Source: Massilia sp. H6 (GTDB lineage: Bacteria; Pseudomonadota; Gammaproteobacteria; Burkholderiales; Burkholderiaceae_D). From it: a stretch of 64,000 nucleotides of DNA. Below, one piece after another: positions 52,451-64,000 of this stretch (within the stretch, counting starts at the first letter, position 1; every line of letters begins with the position of its first letter). The notes beneath the pieces are model-generated. The model saw only the letters and a program-made list of their open reading frames with translations, made no database searches and was not told where the DNA came from. The translations under genes were made by a program, and so were the position numbers. The stretch is from assembly GCF_024802625.1 (NCBI RefSeq), contig NZ_CP103371.1, positions 4,092,001-4,156,000 on the forward strand, read 5' to 3'.

Positions 52451-53566
52451 TCAGCGCTGACCCGGCCGCGCCGTTTCGAACAACTCCTGGTGCGCGCGCG
52501 GCGGCGCGCGCCAGTACTGGGGCGGCGCAAACACCTGCTCGCCCAGTTGCGCCGCCGCGTGCCAGGCCCAGCGCGGGTCGTACAGCATCGCCCGCGCCAG
52601 CCCGATCAGATCGGCCTGTCCCTGCTGGAGAATGTTTTCGGCCTGCTGCGCCTCGGTGATCAAGCCCACCCCAATGGTCGGCAATCCGGTCTCGCGCTTG
52701 ATGCGCTGGGCAAAGTCGATCTGGTAGCCCGGCTCCGGCGAAATCTGCTGGCGCGGCGACAGGCCGCCGCTCGAGACGTGCATGAAGCTGCAGCCGCGCG
52801 CTTGCAGCTCCTGGCCCAGGCGCACGCTTTGCTCGATTTCCCAGCCACCGTCGACCCAGTCGGTGGCAGAAATCCGCATCCCCACCGCCATCGTCTCTGG
52901 CACGGCGCCTCGCACCGCATCGAAGACCTCGAGCGGGAAGCGCATGCGGTTTTCCAGCGAGCCGCCATAGGCATCCCCGCGCCGGTTCGACAGCGGCGAC
53001 AGGAACTGGTGCAGCAGGTAGCCGTGGGCGCCGTGCAGCTCAATGGCGTCCAGGCCAAGCGCATGGGCGCGCTGCGCCGCCGCCACGAAGCCGTCGCGGA
53101 TACGCGCCAGCCCTGCGTCATCGAGCGCCAGCGGCGCCGTGTCGACCTCGGCGTGCGGCAGGCTCGATGGCGCCACGGTCTGCCAGCCGCGCGGCTGGTC
53201 CGGCGCAATCTGCGCGCCGCCGTCCCATGGCACTTCGGTTGACGCCTTGCGGCCCGCATGGGCCAGCTGGATCGCGATCTTGATGGGCGAATGGGTACGC
53301 ATGGCGCGCACGACCGGCGCCAGCGCTTCGGCGTGGGCGTCGGACCACAGGCCAAGGTCGTCGGGAGAAATGCGGCCTTCGGCCGTGACGGCGGTAGCCT
53401 CAATGATCAGCAGGCCCGCGCCCGACAGTGCCAGGCCGCCAAGGTGGATCGTGTGCCATGCCGTCGGCAAGCCATCGACTGCCGAGTATTGACACATCGG
53501 CGCGATGACGACGCGGTTCGACAAATGCAGGGAGCCCAGGCTGACTGGGGAGAAAAGCATGCTCAT
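52451..53566 (-). CDS. NADH:flavin oxidoreductase, old yellow enzyme YqjM/NamA type
   Basis: A 371-residue FMN-dependent ene-reductase. The class signature IAPMCQYSA, with Cys25 and Tyr27 near the flavin, marks the YqjM-like subgroup. QLAHAGRKAS, ELHGAHGYLLHQFLSP and SLENRMRFPLEV are further OYE motifs. It probably reduces electrophilic alkenes as part of detoxification. Start at the ATG of 53566 (MSMLFSP); another ATG is at 53560. No obvious operon partner. Confidence 0.93.
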   Translation of the reverse strand: MSMLFSPVSLGSLHLSNRVVIAPMCQYSAVDGLPTAWHTIHLGGLALSGAGLLIIEATAVTAEGRISPDDLGLWSDAHAEALAPVVRAMRTHSPIKIAIQLAHAGRKASTEVPWDGGAQIAPDQPRGWQTVAPSSLPHAEVDTAPLALDDAGLARIRDGFVAAAQRAHALGLDAIELHGAHGYLLHQFLSPLSNRRGDAYGGSLENRMRFPLEVFDAVRGAVPETMAVGMRISATDWVDGGWEIEQSVRLGQELQARGCSFMHVSSGGLSPRQQISPEPGYQIDFAQRIKRETGLPTIGVGLITEAQQAENILQQGQADLIGLARAMLYDPRWAWHAAAQLGEQVFAPPQYWRAPPRAHQELFETARPGQR

Positions 53567-53629
53567 GGAGCCTTCCGCGGTAGGCAAAGGCTGTAGTCTA
53601 GTGCAGAGCGAACGGTAGATGCTGCAAGA

Positions 53630-54631
53630 TCAGCCGATCCGCGTGACCATCAGGGCCGCGCGCAAGCCAATCCGCACATCCGGGTTCGGAAACACCACCA
53701 GTTCTTCGTCGTGCTCCACGGTGTAGACCGTGTCGCCGTCGGTCGCGATGACATCGCCCTTTTTCATCGGCGTGAAGTTCCAGGTCTCGCGTCCGACCGA
53801 CATGCTGAAGTCACTGGACAACTTGATCACCTGCCGCGCCGTGGCGAACACGTGCGGCGCCGTGCTGGCCACTCGCGCAGCCTGCCCGCGCAGCAGCCGG
53901 TCCAGCGCTGCCGACGCAGCGGCGAACTGCGACAAATCGTTCTGCCCCAGCGTGCCGACCCGTCCCAGCTCCACGGTGGTACCCGCCGCGCCATGGTGCT
54001 CGCTCGAGTAATAGCTGTAGGTGCCGACCGACTTCGGGTTCATGATGATCGCGCCGATCGCCGCCTGTCCCAGCCAGTCGATCAAGGCATGGCGCGCCTG
54101 GTCCGCGATCAGCTCCGGCACGATCGCGAACATCGGATAGTGCGAGGGGCGGATCGCCGTGTGCAGGTCCAGGTGCCAGCGCGCCGGCCCCGCTCCTGCA
54201 AAGAAATCCTGCGTCACGGCCATGATCGTATCGGCACGCGTGGCTTCGAAGCTGCCGGCCAGGCTACCGCGTTCGGTGCGGAACATGCGGTTCAGGTCGG
54301 CATCGATGAAACGCTTGCCCGCCGCAATCGCGTCGATGTTGCCGACGCAGAGCATCAGGTCGACCGCCAGCGCATGCGGGGTGTGCGACAGGGCTTCGAC
54401 GATCCAGGCCAGCATTTCGATCGGCCCGGTCTCGTCGCCATGCACGCCCACCGACACCAGCACAGCCGGCCGGGCCGCGTCAGGCGCCCCCCCCTTGACC
54501 GTGAGGATGCCGGACGCCGGCCGGCCGACCGTGAAACCAGCCTGCGCGAAGCGCTGCGCCACCGCGCCGAAGTCACCTCCGGCCAGGAGCCGCACCGCTT
54601 CCGGCAGCGCAGTAGTATGGTCTGCGCTCAT
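53630..54631 (-). CDS. astE: Succinylglutamate desuccinylase
   Basis: Last enzyme of the arginine succinyltransferase pathway; hydrolyses N-succinylglutamate to glutamate and succinate. The 333-residue zinc carboxypeptidase-like protein has the ligand motif VGVHGDETGPIEM (H-x-x-E) and the later HLDLHTAIR, with the third zinc ligand. EHHGAAGTTVELGRVG carries the catalytic Glu region. It starts 3 bases after the NAD-GDH stop, so it is coupled to it. Confidence 0.95.
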   Translation of the reverse strand: MSADHTTALPEAVRLLAGGDFGAVAQRFAQAGFTVGRPASGILTVKGGAPDAARPAVLVSVGVHGDETGPIEMLAWIVEALSHTPHALAVDLMLCVGNIDAIAAGKRFIDADLNRMFRTERGSLAGSFEATRADTIMAVTQDFFAGAGPARWHLDLHTAIRPSHYPMFAIVPELIADQARHALIDWLGQAAIGAIIMNPKSVGTYSYYSSEHHGAAGTTVELGRVGTLGQNDLSQFAAASAALDRLLRGQAARVASTAPHVFATARQVIKLSSDFSMSVGRETWNFTPMKKGDVIATDGDTVYTVEHDEELVVFPNPDVRIGLRAALMVTRIG

Positions 54632-54634
54632 CGT

Positions 54635-57600
54635 TCAGGCAGCCAGGCGGTCCGGGCTGGAACCTTCCGACAGCGCCCAGACGTCCAGCATGGCCTGTTC
54701 GAGTTCCACCGGCTGCGCGAAGCCCGACAGGCCGCGCGCCTTGGTGACTTCGTCGACCGCCGCCAGCGGATCGCCGCCCGCGCCAGCCCGCTCGATCACC
54801 TGCAGCAGCAGGCGCTGCTGGGTGCGGCGCAGTGCCTGCATCGCGTAATTGCGCAGCTGTTCCTGCGCCTTGCCCTGCGCCGGCAGCTTCAGGCCGCGTT
54901 CGAGCGTGTCGATACCGGCCTGCTGGCGCAGCGCCATGCCGACCTGCAGGAACTGGGCCAGGCTCATGCCGCTTGGGCGCTGGACCGAGACCGCCGCGAA
55001 CAGGAAGGTGGCCAGCGACTCGATGGTCTCGACTGCCTTCCAGGCCGCGGTGAACGAGGCCGGCAGGCCGCTGTGGCCGTCGGCTTCCGAACGGGCCGGG
55101 CTCAAGCTGCGCAGCTGGTCGGCCTGGCCGAACAGCGACGACAGTTCGGCCATTCCGTCGGTGCCTTCCGGCAGCGACAGCACGCCTTCGATCAAGGCGC
55201 GCAGCAGTGCGCGGGTACGGGCGTCGACCACCATCGATACGTCGCGCGGCACGCTCAAGGCATCGGCGTCGAGCGCGTCGAACACCGGCGCCAGGTGCAG
55301 CGCCGCCCAGGCCCTGGCCCAGGCCTTGACCACGACGGTTTCGTCGACGCGGTGCTCGGCAGCCAGGTCGCGCAGCATCAGCGGACCGCAGCGATTAACC
55401 GCTTCGTTGGCCAGCACGGTCGCCAGGATGGCATTGGCCAGCGGGTGCTCGAGCGGGTCGCGGGTCGCCACCAGCTGCGCCGGGAAGTATGGCCGCAGCA
55501 GCGAATCGGCCCACGATTCGCCGGTCAGGTCGAGTGCCGACAGGGTACGCTTGAAGCGGTTCTTGACGTTGGCAACCACCACCGCCAGTTCTGGTGCGCT
55601 CAGGCCCAGGCCCAGAGCCTTGCGGCGCTGCAGCTCGGCGTCGCTTGGCAGCTGTTCCAGCTCGCGCGAGACCGAACCGTCCGATTCCAGGTTGGTAATC
55701 AGGGCGGCGTAGCCATCCACGGTCGACGCGGTGGCCTGCGCCTGCGCTTCGCGGGTCAGCAAATGGGTCTGCTGGGTGTTGTCGCGCAAGACCAGTTTCT
55801 CGACGTCGCCGGTCATCTCGTTCAGGATGCGGTTACGGTCGGCGTCGATCAGCTGGCCGGCGCTCACTTCGGTGTCGAGCCAGATCTTGATGTTCACTTC
55901 GTGGTCCGAGCAGTCCACGCCTGCCGAGTTGTCGATCGCATCGGTGAAGATGCGACCGCCCGCCAGGGCGAACTCGATACGGCCGGCCTGGGTCGCGCCC
56001 AGGTTGCCGCCTTCGGACACCACCTTGCAGCGCAGTTCGCTACCATTGACGCGGATGCGATCGTTGGCCCGGTCCTTCACCTGCGCGTGGGTCTCGGTCG
56101 AGGCCTTGATATAGGTACCGATACCGCCGTTGTAGAACAGGTCGACCGGCGCCAGCAAGATGCGGTGCATCAGGTCTTCTGGCGACAGCGAGGTTTCCTT
56201 GATATCGAGCGCGGCGCGCACTTCGGGGGTCAGCTCGATCGAACGTGCCGAGCGCGGATAGACGCCGCCGCCCTGCGAAATCAGGCTCTTGTCGTAGTCT
56301 TCCCAGGTCGAACGCGGCAGCGCGAACATGCGCTCGCGTTCCTGGAACGACACCGCGACATCGGGGGTCGGGTCCAGGAAGATATGGCGATGGTCGAACG
56401 CCGCCAGCACCTTGAGCTGGCGCGACAGCAGCACGCCGTTGCCGAACACGTCGCCCGACATGTCGCCCACGCCGACCATGGTGACCGGGGTGGTCTTCAT
56501 GTCGTGGCCCAGCTCATAGAAGTGGCGCTTGACGGCTTCGAAAGCGCCCTTGGCGGTGATGCCCATTTTCTTGTGGTCGTAGCCGTTCGAGCCGCCCGAG
56601 GCAAAGGCGTCGCCCAGCCAGAAGCCGCGCTGCACGGCTATGCTGTTGGCGATGTCGGAGAAGGTCGCGGTGCCCTTGTCGGCAGCCACCACCAGGTAAG
56701 GATCGTCCTGGTCGTGGCGCACCGTATTGTCAGGCGGGACGATGCTGCCGCGCACCCGGTTGTCGGTCACTTCCAGCAAGCTGGCGATGAATTCGCGGTA
56801 GCAGGCTTCGCCCTCGGCTGCGATGATTTCGCGCGGGGCACCAGTGGGCATCTGCTTGCACACGAAGCCGCCTTTCGAGCCGGCCGGCACGATGACGGCG
56901 TTCTTTACCATCTGCGCCTTCACCAGGCCCAGCACTTCGGTGCGGTAGTCTTCCATGCGGTCCGACCAGCGCAGGCCGCCGCGGGCAACCGGGCCACCGC
57001 GCAGGTGCACGCCCTCGAAGCGGCGCGAGAACACGTAGATCTCGCGGAAAGGACGCGGTTCCGGCGCCAGCGCCAGGTTGCTGGTGTCGACCTTGAAGAT
57101 GATCTTTTCGCCGTCGTTCTGGAAATAGTTGGTACGTACCGTGGCCAATACCAGGTCCACCAGCGCGCCCATGATTTCTTCGGTATCGGCGTGGTTCACG
57201 TTCGCCAGGCCGGCCTTGAGCGTAGCGAGCTTGGCGGCGCCGCCGGCATGTTCGGCAGCGGACAGTTTCGGGTCAAAGCGCAGCAGGAAAGCGGTGACGA
57301 ACTCCTTCACCAGCGATGGCTGGGTGCGCAGGGTCTCGGCCATGTAGCGCACCGAGAACTTGGAGCCGAGCTGGCGCCAGTAGCTGATATAGGCGCGTAC
57401 CAGCTGCACTTCGCGCATCGACAGGCCGCCTTCGATGGTCAGGCCGTTCATGCGGCCGTCTTCGGCGTCGCCGTTGAACAGTGCGGTAAACAGTTCTTCG
57501 GCCACCGGGATAATGCCCGGCTTGACCAGCTTGGCGCCGCTTTCGTCGTCCACCGCCAGCGCGGTCACGTGGTGGCGCGCTCCATCGGCGGTCTTGATCG

Positions 57601-59347
57601 ACCAGGTTTGCTCGCGGTCGACCGCGATGCCGGCGTTTTGCAGTGCCGGCAGGATGCGCGACAGCGATGGCACCACTTCGCCCGAGTACAGGCGGATCGA
57701 GGCGCCGGTGGCGGCATTGCCGGCGCCATTGCCAGGCTCGACCCGCACCGCCACGTGGTCGTGCTGGCCGATCTTGAGCAGGGCCTGAAGGTCGCGGAAC
57801 GCGGTTTCCGGCGCGCTGGCGGTGACAAAACTCACCGGCAGGTTGGCGCCAAGCTTGCGCAGGCAGCTGCGCTGGGCGTGTTCATCCACGCCGTTGGTGA
57901 GCATGGCGAAGCGGTCGTGCCAGCCATCCAGCACCGACAGCAGCGGCTGCTGGATGTCGGTTTCCAGGTCGAGCGGGTTGCGCGCGGCATGGGCGATCAG
58001 GTAGACGCGGGCCAGCGGGCCATCGGCCACCAGGGTCTGCACGCGCACGTCGCTCGCTTCCGAGCTGTCCTTCAGGGCCGCGGCCAGGCCGGCGGCGACC
58101 GCGGCGCTGTAGCGCTCGCGCGGCAGGTAGACCAGTACGTTCAGGTGGCGGCCATAGACGTCGCGGCGCGCGAAGACTTTCGGGCGCGGATGCTTGTACA
58201 GCGAGACCACCGAGCTGCATACCTGGGCCAGCCATTCCGGATCGGCTTCGAGCGCTTCGGTGCGCGGCAGCGATTCGAGGATCTCGACAAATTTCTCGGC
58301 GCGGAAGCCTTCCTGGCGCACGCCGGCGATCGACAGCACCTTGGCGACGCGGCCGCGTGCGAACGGCAGGCGCGCCAGCGGGGTCGAGGTGGCGGCGCGG
58401 GTGAGCAGGCCGACGAAGCAGTGCTCGCCCAAGATGCGCCCCTGGGCATCGGTATCGCGCACGCCGATGAAGTCCAGCGGCTGGTCGCGGTGCAGGGTGC
58501 CCTCGACGTCGGCCTTGACGATCGACAGGGTGTCGGCACGGCGCGACAGGGTTTCGAAATCGCCTGGGATATTGGCCAGGCAGGTGCCGTAGACCGGATG
58601 CGTGGTGTCGGCAAGCACGCCGATGCGGCTCGGGATGTCGCGCTCGAGTTCGCGCACGCCGTCCTTGACCATGTAGTAGGCGTAGCCGAACGGCTCGAAG
58701 CCTTCGTTCTTGGCCCATTCGAGGAAGGCGGCGACTTCCTGGCCTTCGGCGGTGCCCGACTGGGCGGCGGCGGCGGCAACGGCGGTCAGGCGGTCGGCCA
58801 TCTTGACGGCGTCGCGGTGCACCACGGCGGCGTCGTTGGCCACCATGCGCAGGCGCGCGGTCAGCGAGTCGAGCTCGGCGAATTCGAGTTCGTCGTTGAG
58901 CAGCACCAGCACGATCGATTCGAGCGGGGCGCCGGTTTCGCCGACGGCGGTCGCGGCGCCGCTGGCGTCGCGGCGCACGGACAGCACGGCATTCATCACC
59001 CCGGTAGCGACCTGGCGCTCCTTGCGCAGGGCGATGACGAAGGAGTCGACCAGGTAAGGCATGTCATCGTTCAGGATCAGCAGCGCGGTCGCCATGCCGC
59101 CACGCTCGTCGGAATACTGCATCTGGGCGATCTGGCAGCCAGGGCCGGTGCGCTGGGCCAGCTGCGAAAAACCTTGCCACAGGACCGGCGCCAGGCTGTC
59201 GGGCGAGGTGCCGGCCAGGTCTTCGTCGTCGAGCGAGCCCAGCCACGCGCTGATCAGCGCGCCAACCTGACTGGCGTCGCCAGCGGCGTGATGTGCATTG
59301 ACCAGCGCGAGCGTCTGGTTGCGCAGGTCTTGAGGCATGTCTTTCAT
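54635..59347 (-). CDS. NAD-specific glutamate dehydrogenase, large (L-GDH180) type
   Basis: A 1570-residue enzyme that oxidatively deaminates glutamate to 2-oxoglutarate with NAD. Long regulatory N-terminal domains (ACT-like) precede the catalytic region. The latter has GPVARGGLRWSDRMEDYRTEVLGLVKAQ, VPAGSKGGFV and MVGVGDMSGDVFGNG, the GDH dinucleotide-binding part. The ATG at 59347 follows GGAG by 6 bases; a TTG further upstream would overlap this ribosome-binding site. It lies between astB and astE, so it converts the glutamate produced by the AST pathway. Known L-GDH180 enzymes are arginine activated in pseudomonads, which fits the location. Confidence 0.95.
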   Translation of the reverse strand: MKDMPQDLRNQTLALVNAHHAAGDASQVGALISAWLGSLDDEDLAGTSPDSLAPVLWQGFSQLAQRTGPGCQIAQMQYSDERGGMATALLILNDDMPYLVDSFVIALRKERQVATGVMNAVLSVRRDASGAATAVGETGAPLESIVLVLLNDELEFAELDSLTARLRMVANDAAVVHRDAVKMADRLTAVAAAAAQSGTAEGQEVAAFLEWAKNEGFEPFGYAYYMVKDGVRELERDIPSRIGVLADTTHPVYGTCLANIPGDFETLSRRADTLSIVKADVEGTLHRDQPLDFIGVRDTDAQGRILGEHCFVGLLTRAATSTPLARLPFARGRVAKVLSIAGVRQEGFRAEKFVEILESLPRTEALEADPEWLAQVCSSVVSLYKHPRPKVFARRDVYGRHLNVLVYLPRERYSAAVAAGLAAALKDSSEASDVRVQTLVADGPLARVYLIAHAARNPLDLETDIQQPLLSVLDGWHDRFAMLTNGVDEHAQRSCLRKLGANLPVSFVTASAPETAFRDLQALLKIGQHDHVAVRVEPGNGAGNAATGASIRLYSGEVVPSLSRILPALQNAGIAVDREQTWSIKTADGARHHVTALAVDDESGAKLVKPGIIPVAEELFTALFNGDAEDGRMNGLTIEGGLSMREVQLVRAYISYWRQLGSKFSVRYMAETLRTQPSLVKEFVTAFLLRFDPKLSAAEHAGGAAKLATLKAGLANVNHADTEEIMGALVDLVLATVRTNYFQNDGEKIIFKVDTSNLALAPEPRPFREIYVFSRRFEGVHLRGGPVARGGLRWSDRMEDYRTEVLGLVKAQMVKNAVIVPAGSKGGFVCKQMPTGAPREIIAAEGEACYREFIASLLEVTDNRVRGSIVPPDNTVRHDQDDPYLVVAADKGTATFSDIANSIAVQRGFWLGDAFASGGSNGYDHKKMGITAKGAFEAVKRHFYELGHDMKTTPVTMVGVGDMSGDVFGNGVLLSRQLKVLAAFDHRHIFLDPTPDVAVSFQERERMFALPRSTWEDYDKSLISQGGGVYPRSARSIELTPEVRAALDIKETSLSPEDLMHRILLAPVDLFYNGGIGTYIKASTETHAQVKDRANDRIRVNGSELRCKVVSEGGNLGATQAGRIEFALAGGRIFTDAIDNSAGVDCSDHEVNIKIWLDTEVSAGQLIDADRNRILNEMTGDVEKLVLRDNTQQTHLLTREAQAQATASTVDGYAALITNLESDGSVSRELEQLPSDAELQRRKALGLGLSAPELAVVVANVKNRFKRTLSALDLTGESWADSLLRPYFPAQLVATRDPLEHPLANAILATVLANEAVNRCGPLMLRDLAAEHRVDETVVVKAWARAWAALHLAPVFDALDADALSVPRDVSMVVDARTRALLRALIEGVLSLPEGTDGMAELSSLFGQADQLRSLSPARSEADGHSGLPASFTAAWKAVETIESLATFLFAAVSVQRPSGMSLAQFLQVGMALRQQAGIDTLERGLKLPAQGKAQEQLRNYAMQALRRTQQRLLLQVIERAGAGGDPLAAVDEVTKARGLSGFAQPVELEQAMLDVWALSEGSSPDRLAA

Positions 59348-59417
59348 GTGCTTCTCCAAAGTTTGAGTGCCCGGCGCGCATGGAGCTTGTGGCTTCGCGC
59401 CGCCCTGGCTTTATATG

Positions 59418-59434
59418 GACGGGGTTGTCCCGTC
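59418..59434 (-). other. Stem-loop in the astB-GDH intergenic region (GDH-proximal)
   Basis: GACGGG and CCCGTC form a 6-bp stem with a 5-base loop, 71 bases upstream of the GDH ATG. No U tract follows on the minus strand. Confidence 0.4.
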
Positions 59435-59500
59435 TGAATTCAGTGCGCGCCGCAGGTGCTTGTCTGCTCGCGCTAATCCGTTATTAGAACATGCCGCGCC

Positions 59501-59517
59501 GACCGGGTCACCCGGTC
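59501..59517 (-). other. Stem-loop 15 bases after the astB stop
   Basis: GACCGGGT and ACCCGGTC form an 8-bp palindrome around a single base. It follows astB on the minus strand without a U tract, so it could be an RNA-processing or stability element more than a terminator. Confidence 0.45.
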
Positions 59518-59531
59518 GCTCGCTTGCATTG

Positions 59532-60875
59532 CTATGACAGGTCGTACAGGCCCGACAGGCCAAGGATGCGTTCGAGCTCCTCGAGCGCGGCCGCGCATTC
59601 GAGCGCCAGTTGCGGGTCGGCCAGGTCCTTCGGTTCGACCCGGTCGCGATAATGGTGTTCGACCCAGGTCACCAGGCGTGCGTAGAGGGCCTCGGTCATG
59701 ATCACGCCCTGGTGCATGGCGCGCGCCTCGTCGTCGGTGAGCGCCACGCGCAGGCGCAGGCAGGCCGGCCCGCCGCCGTTGCGCATGCTCTGGCGCAGGT
59801 CGAACTCGAGCAGTTCGTCGATTGGGCTCTCGCCCGCCACCAGCGTGTCCAGGTAGCGTGCCACCGCTTCGTTCTCGCGGCACTCGTGCGGCACCACCAG
59901 CGCCATGCGGCCATCCGGCCGGGTGAGCAGCTGGCTGTTGAACAGGTAGCTGGCCACGGCGTCGGCCACCGGCACCTGGCTGCTCGCCACGCGTACCGGC
60001 ACCAGCTCGCTGTCGACTCCTGCAAGCGCGCGGTGCAGCGCATCCAGGGTGCCGGCTTCGTCGAGGAATGCCTGGTCGTGGTAGAACAGCACGTTGCCGT
60101 TGCCGACCGCGATCACGTCGTTATGGAACACTCCCTGGTCGATCACGTCCGGATTCTGCGATGCGAACACGGTGCGCGCCGGGTCCAGGCCATGCAGGCG
60201 GGCCACCGCCTGCGAGGCTTCCAGGGTCTGGCGCGCCGGGTATTTTTTCGGCGCCGGGGCCGACGGGTCGAACTCGACCCGGCCGTACACGAAGAACTCC
60301 ACCCCCTGGGCGCCGTGCGAACTGGCGAAGCGGGTGTGGTTGGCCGCCCCTTCGTCGCCAAAGGCCGGCACCGGCGGCAGCGCGTCGTGCACCACGAAAT
60401 GGTTGCTGTCGCCGAAGATCGCGCGCAGTGAGCGCGTGGCCTGCACATGCTCTTCGGAGCGGTGCAGCTTGTTGTTCAAGTTCGCCGCCGTGAAGTGCGC
60501 GCGGCCGTCGCGGGTGTCACTCGATGGGCTGACGGTGGCGGCGTTGGCGGTCCACATCGGCGCTGCCGAGTACGCGCAGGCCAGGATGACCGGGGCTTCG
60601 CGCCAGGCTTGCGCCAGCACGTCGGCGTCACTGCCCGAAAAACCGAGCCGGCGCAGCAGGCGGAAATTCGGGCGCGCCTGCGGCGGCATCACCGCCTGGG
60701 CAAACCCACGCGCGGCCAGCGCACGCATCTTGGCCAGGCCCTGCAGGGCCGCCTGGCGCGGGTTCGAGCTGCTGCGCACATTGCTGAACGAAGCGACGTT
60801 GCCGAACGACAGGCCGGCATAGTTATGGGATGGCCCAACCAGGCCATCGAAATTGTATTCGCGGGCTGTACGCAT
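59532..60875 (-). CDS. astB: N-succinylarginine dihydrolase
   Basis: Second enzyme of the AST pathway; converts N-succinylarginine to N-succinylornithine, CO2 and two ammonia. The 447-residue amidinotransferase-fold protein starts [26 protein letters not shown]. It has [38 protein letters not shown] (catalytic His) and [16 protein letters not shown] (catalytic Cys). The start overlaps the astD gene end by a few bases less than a gap (60875 versus 60878), so the two are coupled. The open frame continues to 61802 only as antisense-like sequence in astD. Confidence 0.97.
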   Translation of the reverse strand: MRTAREYNFDGLVGPSHNYAGLSFGNVASFSNVRSSSNPRQAALQGLAKMRALAARGFAQAVMPPQARPNFRLLRRLGFSGSDADVLAQAWREAPVILACAYSAAPMWTANAATVSPSSDTRDGRAHFTAANLNNKLHRSEEHVQATRSLRAIFGDSNHFVVHDALPPVPAFGDEGAANHTRFASSHGAQGVEFFVYGRVEFDPSAPAPKKYPARQTLEASQAVARLHGLDPARTVFASQNPDVIDQGVFHNDVIAVGNGNVLFYHDQAFLDEAGTLDALHRALAGVDSELVPVRVASSQVPVADAVASYLFNSQLLTRPDGRMALVVPHECRENEAVARYLDTLVAGESPIDELLEFDLRQSMRNGGGPACLRLRVALTDDEARAMHQGVIMTEALYARLVTWVEHHYRDRVEPKDLADPQLALECAAALEELERILGLSGLYDLS

Positions 60876-60877
60876 GA

Positions 60878-63410
<2,533 letters not shown>

Positions 63411-63420
63411 GGAGTCCTCT

Positions 63421-64000
63421 TTAGATACGCACGCAGGTGACGTTGTCACCCGGGGAGACGCCCAGCGCCTGCTGGGCCTCGCGCGGCAGGCAGATCGCCT
63501 GGGCGGTGTCGACCGGTGGGCAGGCGGCGATCACGGCGCGGAAATTCTGTTCGGTGCTGGCCACCGCATAGCTTACCAGCGCGCCGGCCTCGGCATCGTG
63601 CCTGGTGTTGTCGACCTGGCGCACATGCGAGCCGCTGAACGAGCGCAGCGAATTGCGGTGCGCCTGCAGGATCGGGCCGCCGTCGAAGATGTCGATGTAT
63701 TCGTCGGCCTCGAAGCCCTCTTGCGTGAGCAGGTCGAAGGCGAGTTCGCCGCTCGGATGGATCTGGCCGAGCACGGCCTGGGCGTCGCCCGGCAGCAGCG
63801 GCACGTAGACCGGATAGTGTGGCATCAGCTCGACGATCAGGGTGCGGTTGCGGGCGCCGTCGATGACGCGCTCGGCCTCGAGAAAGTCCATCTTGAAGAA
63901 CTTGCGGCCCAGCGCATTCCAGAACGCCGACTGGCCGTCGGCATCGGTGACGCCGGCCAGCGGCACGAAAAAGCGGTCGCCAAAGCGTTGCGGCGCCAGC
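63421..64000 (-). CDS. Arginine/ornithine N-succinyltransferase, alpha subunit (AruF type), 5' part outside the window
   Basis: The C-terminal 192 or so residues of an AstA-family protein. It contains GRKFFKMDFLEAERVID, IVELMPHYPVYVPLLPGDAQAVLGQIH and GFEADEYIDIFDGGPILQAHR, closely parallel to the beta subunit that follows. The gene runs off the window at base 64000, so the start and the upstream operon genes are not visible. The order alpha-beta-astD-astB matches the AST/Aru operon. Confidence 0.92.
   Translation of the reverse strand, partial: LAPQRFGDRFFVPLAGVTDADGQSAFWNALGRKFFKMDFLEAERVIDGARNRTLIVELMPHYPVYVPLLPGDAQAVLGQIHPSGELAFDLLTQEGFEADEYIDIFDGGPILQAHRNSLRSFSGSHVRQVDNTRHDAEAGALVSYAVASTEQNFRAVIAACPPVDTAQAICLPREAQQALGVSPGDNVTCVRI

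Noticed and set aside
59348..59359. TTG start for NAD-GDH at 59359
   Set aside because: It overlaps the GGAG ribosome-binding site of the ATG at 59347, which is the better start.
53711..59437. A 1908-residue open frame on the plus strand
   Set aside because: It is antisense to the NAD-glutamate dehydrogenase and astE. Its composition (His/Arg/Gln-rich, no domains) is that of the complement of a high-GC gene.

Overview
The window is high-GC chromosomal DNA that best fits a betaproteobacterium of the Oxalobacteraceae (Massilia/Telluria type). This rests on a family-level reading of the proteins (split PntA, AmgK-MurU, split arginine succinyltransferase, betaproteobacterial LptD, HolA and HrcA). 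No rRNA, tRNA, CRISPR array, integrase or complete transposase was seen. It looks like core genome with small accessory patches.

Layout. 1-7.0 kb is a minus-strand housekeeping run: an RlmL-like RNA methyltransferase (cut by the window edge), hemJ, proA, holA, lptE and leuS. 7.1-11.2 kb holds an orphan barstar, dapB, bamE, the divergent fur, hrcA and a HAD hydrolase. 11.4-12.7 kb carries two tandem paralogous repeat lipoproteins. 12.9-18.6 kb is the lptD-surA-pdxA-rsmA cluster. Divergent from it is a plus-strand run of amgK, murU, pepP and ubiH. 22.9-23.3 kb is a gene-free island of REP/MITE-like elements with an exact 59-bp tandem duplication. 23.3-26.2 kb encodes the three-part proton-translocating transhydrogenase. 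nudJ and mnmA follow.

28.1-31.2 kb is a small signalling patch: a GAF-EAL phosphodiesterase, a divergent helix-turn-helix/GAF protein and a receiver-like protein lacking the phosphorylatable aspartate. 31.2-33.1 kb has an exonuclease, a glutathione transferase and a secreted repeat protein. 33.2-36.8 kb is an iron island: feoA, feoB, a Cys-rich membrane protein, bfd and bfr, with Fur-box-like sites at every promoter region. 36.9-44 kb contains a sugar kinase, a second GST, purB, a TonB-dependent receptor, cytochrome b561 and two YceI proteins. 44-50 kb is stress and envelope related: a repeat-expanded glycine-zipper protein, a GlsB-like protein, cardiolipin synthase and an S46 dipeptidyl-peptidase. 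50-53.6 kb has a CAT-like acetyltransferase, an amino acid permease and an old yellow enzyme.

53.6-64 kb is the arginine succinyltransferase catabolic operon (both AstA subunits, astD, astB, astE) with a giant NAD-glutamate dehydrogenase between astB and astE. Arginine can therefore be taken through glutamate to 2-oxoglutarate by one gene cluster.

No clearly undescribed multi-gene system was found. The most unusual signals are the REP/MITE island, the Asp-less receiver with its twin-GAF neighbours, a start-codon hairpin directly after a terminator at cls, the repeat lipoprotein pair, and the 180-bp-repeat glycine-zipper gene.
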